From: Bolinopsis microptera
Taxonomy: Eukaryota; Ctenophora; Tentaculata; Lobata; Bolinopsidae
Length of the DNA: 64,000 nt
Assembly: GCF_026151205.1 (NCBI RefSeq)
Contig: NC_087073.1
Span: 19,682,837-19,746,836 of the forward strand
Direction: 5' to 3'
The notes below the pieces were generated by a model. The model was given only the letters and a program-made list of their open reading frames with translations. It was not told where the DNA came from and did no database searches. This document shows, one piece after another, positions 60,385-64,000 of the stretch (position 1 is the first letter of the stretch; the number at the start of each line of letters is the position of its first letter). The translations under genes were made by a program, and so were the position numbers.

Positions 60385-61383
60385 CTAATCCATTTTGAAG
60401 ACTATCTTTCCTTTGGCCCTCCTACTTTTCAGCAGATCAAAACCCTTCTCAACTGCCTCAGCAGTAAAAGGTAACTCCTCTGCTATAACTGGTTTTAAAT
60501 ACTCCTGAACTCCTTCTGAGTTTGTCCAGCCATCATCCACTAACTTAGCAAGTTGTTGTTGATCTTCAGGGTTCTGTTTCGTGAGCATCGTATGCTGGTT
60601 AGCTTTGCAGCCAATGGTGAACTTTCTTATCCACATATCTGCACTTCCAGTGATTACAACGTACTGCCCATGTTTTTTATCTGCAGTAGCAGGTTTCAGT
60701 AATTCCATTGAAATGTTTTTGTAGTCCTCCCCACCCCCACCATTGGTGGCAGCATCATAAATCACATCAAACTGTAATTCAGGGTTAATAGCCCCTGATT
60801 CATTAAGACAGTAATCTTTAATGGTCTGCTTAGTGTAATCTATAACATCAGTTGCTCCCAGAGATTTTACAAACTCCTCATTTTTACCACTGCAAACCCC
60901 AACAATATCTTAAGCTCCCATAGATTTAGCAACCTGGATCCCAGCAGTACCACACCCACCACTAGCTCCAATTACCAGAACACGATCATCCTTAACAAGT
61001 TTACCATAGTCCCTTAATGATTGAAGAGATGTCATATACGTAGTGAACATTGCAGCAGCTTCCACGAATGAAGCACTCTTAGGTTTATGAGCCACTCCAG
61101 CAAGTTGAGCAATGGTAAATTCAGCTAAGCTACCATTTAATGTTCCACCATAAACTTCATCTCCGACCTTAAACTTGTCCCCAACCTTATCACCCTTCTC
61201 TTCAACAACACCAGCAAAATCAATACCTGTAACGGGCCCTTTTATTGGCCACCCCACTTTGTAGTCGACAGGGTTGATAGCTGCTGCTTTTACACGAATT
61301 AGTATGTTGTCTGCTCCACATTTTGGTTTTTTGTAGTCCGATTTAAAGGAGAGGTTACCTCGACTAAAAACAGCAGCTTTCAT
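60385..61383 (-). pseudogene. MDR oxidoreductase (copy H, type 2) with one stop codon
   Basis: Exactly the full 999-nt frame, but codon 158 (AAA, Lys, in all other copies) is TAA at 60910-60912, just after the cofactor loop. Everything after it stays open and matches copy C. G93-like change AQLAG for APLAG is private. It could be a young pseudogene or a base-call error. Confidence 0.88.
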
Positions 61384-61512
61384 GTTAGAGTAACCTGAAT
61401 TTAGTTATTTAGTTAGTGTTTCTAAAGTAGGTAGTAAAATGTGGGATTGTTTTAGTACTGAATTATTTAATCGCTAAAAAGATTTCAGTGCAGCATATCA
61501 TTTAACTGTTTG
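61384..61512. other. Oxidoreductase upstream flank
   Basis: Leader acceptor and conserved flank of copy H up to the inserted element. Confidence 0.5.
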
Positions 61513-62072
61513 CAAGGGGGGCCGGGGGGGATCAGGTACTAAGTGCGGAAGTGCCGTACGTGACGTCGACTAAGTGCAGTGTTGGACTTTACAAAAAGGA
61601 CCCACCCACCCCCTTCACGGTACTAGCTGCTTTTTCGGTACTTTTTTTTGCGGTACTAACTGTTGAGAAATCACGGTACTAACTGAGTCTTGGTATATAA
61701 AATAGGATACCCACCCATAAATTGCTTTAAACAGCTCATTAAACATTGGGAAATGGGCAAATTATACCCACTATTTAGTAGGGGTTTTGTTTTCAATGTA
61801 CTAGTCGAATTAGATAAAAAGTTAATTACGTACAAAAAACCCAAAAAAAAACCTCAAAACCCATTCCCAAAATTGAAATTTGAGGTAAAATGGGTTTTTT
61901 TGGGGTTGGACACTCAAACAATAAACCCCTTAGTACCATGTACCAACTGTTTTTCTGGGAGATGAGCAGCAGACCCACCACTAAGTACAAGAGTACTAAC
62001 TGCGTTTTGGAAGAAAATATGACCCACCCACCCAACGTCACGTACGATTCTGACCATATATGATTCCCCCCG
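61513..62072. mobile_element. 571-bp-type element, copy 2
   Basis: 560 bp, at the same site as copy 1 with CTGTTTG at 61506-61512 and 62073-62079. Its left end (CAAGGGGGGCCGGGGGGGATCA) is more complete and pairs with the right end GATTCCCCCCG, showing inverted G/C-rich termini. Confidence 0.75.
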
Positions 62073-62407
62073 CTGTTTGACAGTGTAATTTTCATTCTGA
62101 CGGAGGAGGAGCGAATTAACAATAATTCAAACTCAAAAACATCAACATCTTTAAACAAATTTCAGTAATAATTCTGACAAAAATAATCTAAGATCCGAAA
62201 TAAAGATAAACTAATATACAAATTTTCAATTTTCAATCATAAATCATCAGTACTAGTGACTATAAGTTCAGTTTGAGTCGTATACACATTTATATATATT
62301 ATTTTACTGGTTACTCAACAAAGCCTAAGTATAGACAAAAATCATTTAAAGAACATACAAAATCCAAAGAAATTCAAAACCATCCAAAATATTATCTGGA
62401 TCATTTT
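62073..62407. other. Oxidoreductase spacer
   Basis: Nearly identical to 60050-60384, showing the two units were duplicated together. Confidence 0.6.
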
Positions 62408-63406
62408 CTAATCCATTTTGAAGACTATCTTTCCTTTGGCCCTCCTACTTTTCAGCAGATCAAAACCCTTCTCAACTGCCTCAGCAGTAAAAGGTAACTC
62501 CTCTGCTATAACTGGTTTTAAATACTCCTGAACTCCTTCTGAGTTTGTCCAGCCATCATCCACTAACTTAGCAAGTTGTTGTAAATCTTCAGGGTTCGTC
62601 TCCAAATTCATCAAATGCTGGTTAGCCTTAAAACCTATGGTGAACTTCCGTAGCCACATGTCTGCACTACCATTGATTGCAACGTACTGCCCATGTTTTT
62701 TATCTGCAGTGGCAGGTTTCAGTAATTCCATTGAAATGTTTTTGTAGTCCTCGCCACCCCCACTATTAGTGGCAGCATCATAAATCACATCAAACTGTAA
62801 TTCAGGGTTAATAGCCCCTGATTCATTAAGACAGTAATCTTTAATAGTCTGCTTAGTGTAATCTATAACATCAGTTGCTCCCAGAGATTTTACAAATTCC
62901 TCATTTTTACCACTGCAAACCCCAACAATATCTTTAGCTCCCATAGATTTAGCAACCTGGATCCCAGCAGTACCACACCCACCACTAGCCCCAATTACCA
63001 GAACACGATCATCCTTGCTGACCTTTCCAAAGTCCCTTAATGCTTGAAGTGTCGTCATATACGTAACATACATTCCAGAAGCTTCCACGAATGAAGCATT
63101 TTTAGGTTTCAGAGCAACTCCAGCTGGCTTAGAAACAGTGAACTCGGCTAAACTTCCATTCCAACTACCACCATAAACTTCATCTCCGACCTTTAACTCG
63201 TCCCCAACCTTATCACCCTTCTCTTCAACAACACCAGCAAAATCAATACCTGTAACGGGCCCTTTCATCGGCCATCCGATCTTGTAATCCACTGGGTTGA
63301 TAGCTGCTGCTTTTACACGAACAAGGATACTGTCCGCACTGCATTTGGGCTTTGCATAGTTCGATTGAAAGGATACATTTCCCCGACTGAAAACAGCAGC
63401 TTTCAT
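62408..63406 (-). CDS. MDR oxidoreductase (copy I), mosaic
   Basis: A 332-residue frame. Residues about 135-245 and 271-332 are the same as in copy F, down to the DNA. Residues 1-134 are clearly diverged (NVSFQSNYAKPKCSADS, GSWNGSLAEFTVSKPAGVALKPKN, MYVTYMTTLQALRDFGKVS), as is 246-270 (LRKFTIGFKANQHLMNLET). The cofactor loop is intact. Its 5' flank is unlike the other copies, and no AAATTCAG acceptor is kept. It lies at the outer edge of the array and may be the older founder, partly overwritten by conversion. Confidence 0.9.
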   Translation of the reverse strand: MKAAVFSRGNVSFQSNYAKPKCSADSILVRVKAAAINPVDYKIGWPMKGPVTGIDFAGVVEEKGDKVGDELKVGDEVYGGSWNGSLAEFTVSKPAGVALKPKNASFVEASGMYVTYMTTLQALRDFGKVSKDDRVLVIGASGGCGTAGIQVAKSMGAKDIVGVCSGKNEEFVKSLGATDVIDYTKQTIKDYCLNESGAINPELQFDVIYDAATNSGGGEDYKNISMELLKPATADKKHGQYVAINGSADMWLRKFTIGFKANQHLMNLETNPEDLQQLAKLVDDGWTNSEGVQEYLKPVIAEELPFTAEAVEKGFDLLKSRRAKGKIVFKMD

Positions 63407-64000
63407 CCTAGTAAAATTTTAAATGGAGTTACTTTATTAGATAGCGATAGGTAGTACAAATGTGAGATGGATACAACACTGATACGATTAAATGAAGCTA
63501 AGATGTGGGCCTTATTACTTTATTATTTGAGTGGTGCACAGAATTGCTCAGAATTAAGTTTAAACTAAGGGATTAAAGAACATGAGCTCACTTGATGCAA
63601 TTAGCACTGTATAATCTTTATTCTGTGTTTCCCTGTTTATACTTGTGTTTGAATTCAGAACCACAGGAAATGAGTACACAAATACTGGTTGAAATGAGAG
63701 TTAAATAATACATTGTCATACTGTAGTACTACAATAATATCATAATCTTAAGATGAGTATTTCATCAAAAAGTAAAATTTATTAATTTGTGATACTAAAA
63801 TTCGAAAATGTCCTCAAATGGCCTTAAAATAATTATTGCTGTTAAAACCTTTTAAAATGATACAATGAAAAACCATATTAAAGTAATAAAATAAATATCA
63901 GAAACAAATTAAAATAAGAAAATGAGTAAAATATAATATATAAAAAATTGTAAGCATGTTCAATTAGTTTGTCTTTACCATGTTTACACTTTCACAGTAA
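63407..64000. other. AT-rich flank of the array
   Basis: Unique AT-rich sequence upstream of copy I. It presumably includes that gene's promoter. No other gene or repeat is recognised. Confidence 0.5.

Overview
The window is animal nuclear DNA, probably from a marine invertebrate such as a cnidarian (a guess from gene content and repeats, not shown directly). Two single-copy genes have many GT-AG introns, the background is AT-rich, and there are long microsatellites and many kinds of transposon. No prokaryotic operon, CRISPR array, tRNA or rRNA was recognised.

Region 1 (1-6059) is non-coding and rich in simple repeats: a 307-bp CA run, a 26-bp minisatellite, and small foldbacks. Region 2 (6060-10634, plus strand) is a 12-exon BCCT-family transporter whose exon phases all join. 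Region 3 (11201-15904, minus strand) is a 13-exon MCM6 replicative helicase gene. Its ATPase core is intact, but no C-terminal winged-helix exon is visible before the convergent transporter gene.

Region 4 (16283-63406) is a large array, all on the minus strand, built from two gene families. One is an intronless 332-residue MDR oxidoreductase of the quinone-oxidoreductase type: five full-length open copies, one full-length copy with a single stop codon, and three matching 5' fragments. The other is a C2H2 zinc-finger family with an identical N-terminal module and 6-19 homogenised fingers: eleven members, some broken. Three times a zinc-finger gene lies 261-265 bp upstream of an oxidoreductase. 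Segmental duplication made several blocks, so the same insertion is seen in two to four copies.

The array is full of mobile elements, and because the genes are near-identical, untouched copies serve as empty sites that fix insertion ends exactly. The most notable is a 3.8-kb RAG1-like (Transib/ProtoRAG-type) transposon inserted in a zinc-finger gene. Its transposase carries the D-D-E residues, the CxxC and HxxxxH zinc ligands and the SEG/RRYR block of the RAG1 core. It is flanked by an exact 5-bp target duplication (ATATG), and one end is the canonical recombination-signal heptamer CACAGTG. Other insertions are a PIF/Harbinger relic (3-bp duplication), a polypurine-filled element (4-bp), a GGCATCATG foldback carrying a 10-bp satellite (6-bp, found twice), a 571-bp element (7-bp), LINE fragments (10-bp) and a 336-bp MITE. 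A GC-rich hairpin insertion contains an X-box/CRE-like/CCAAT/TATA series.
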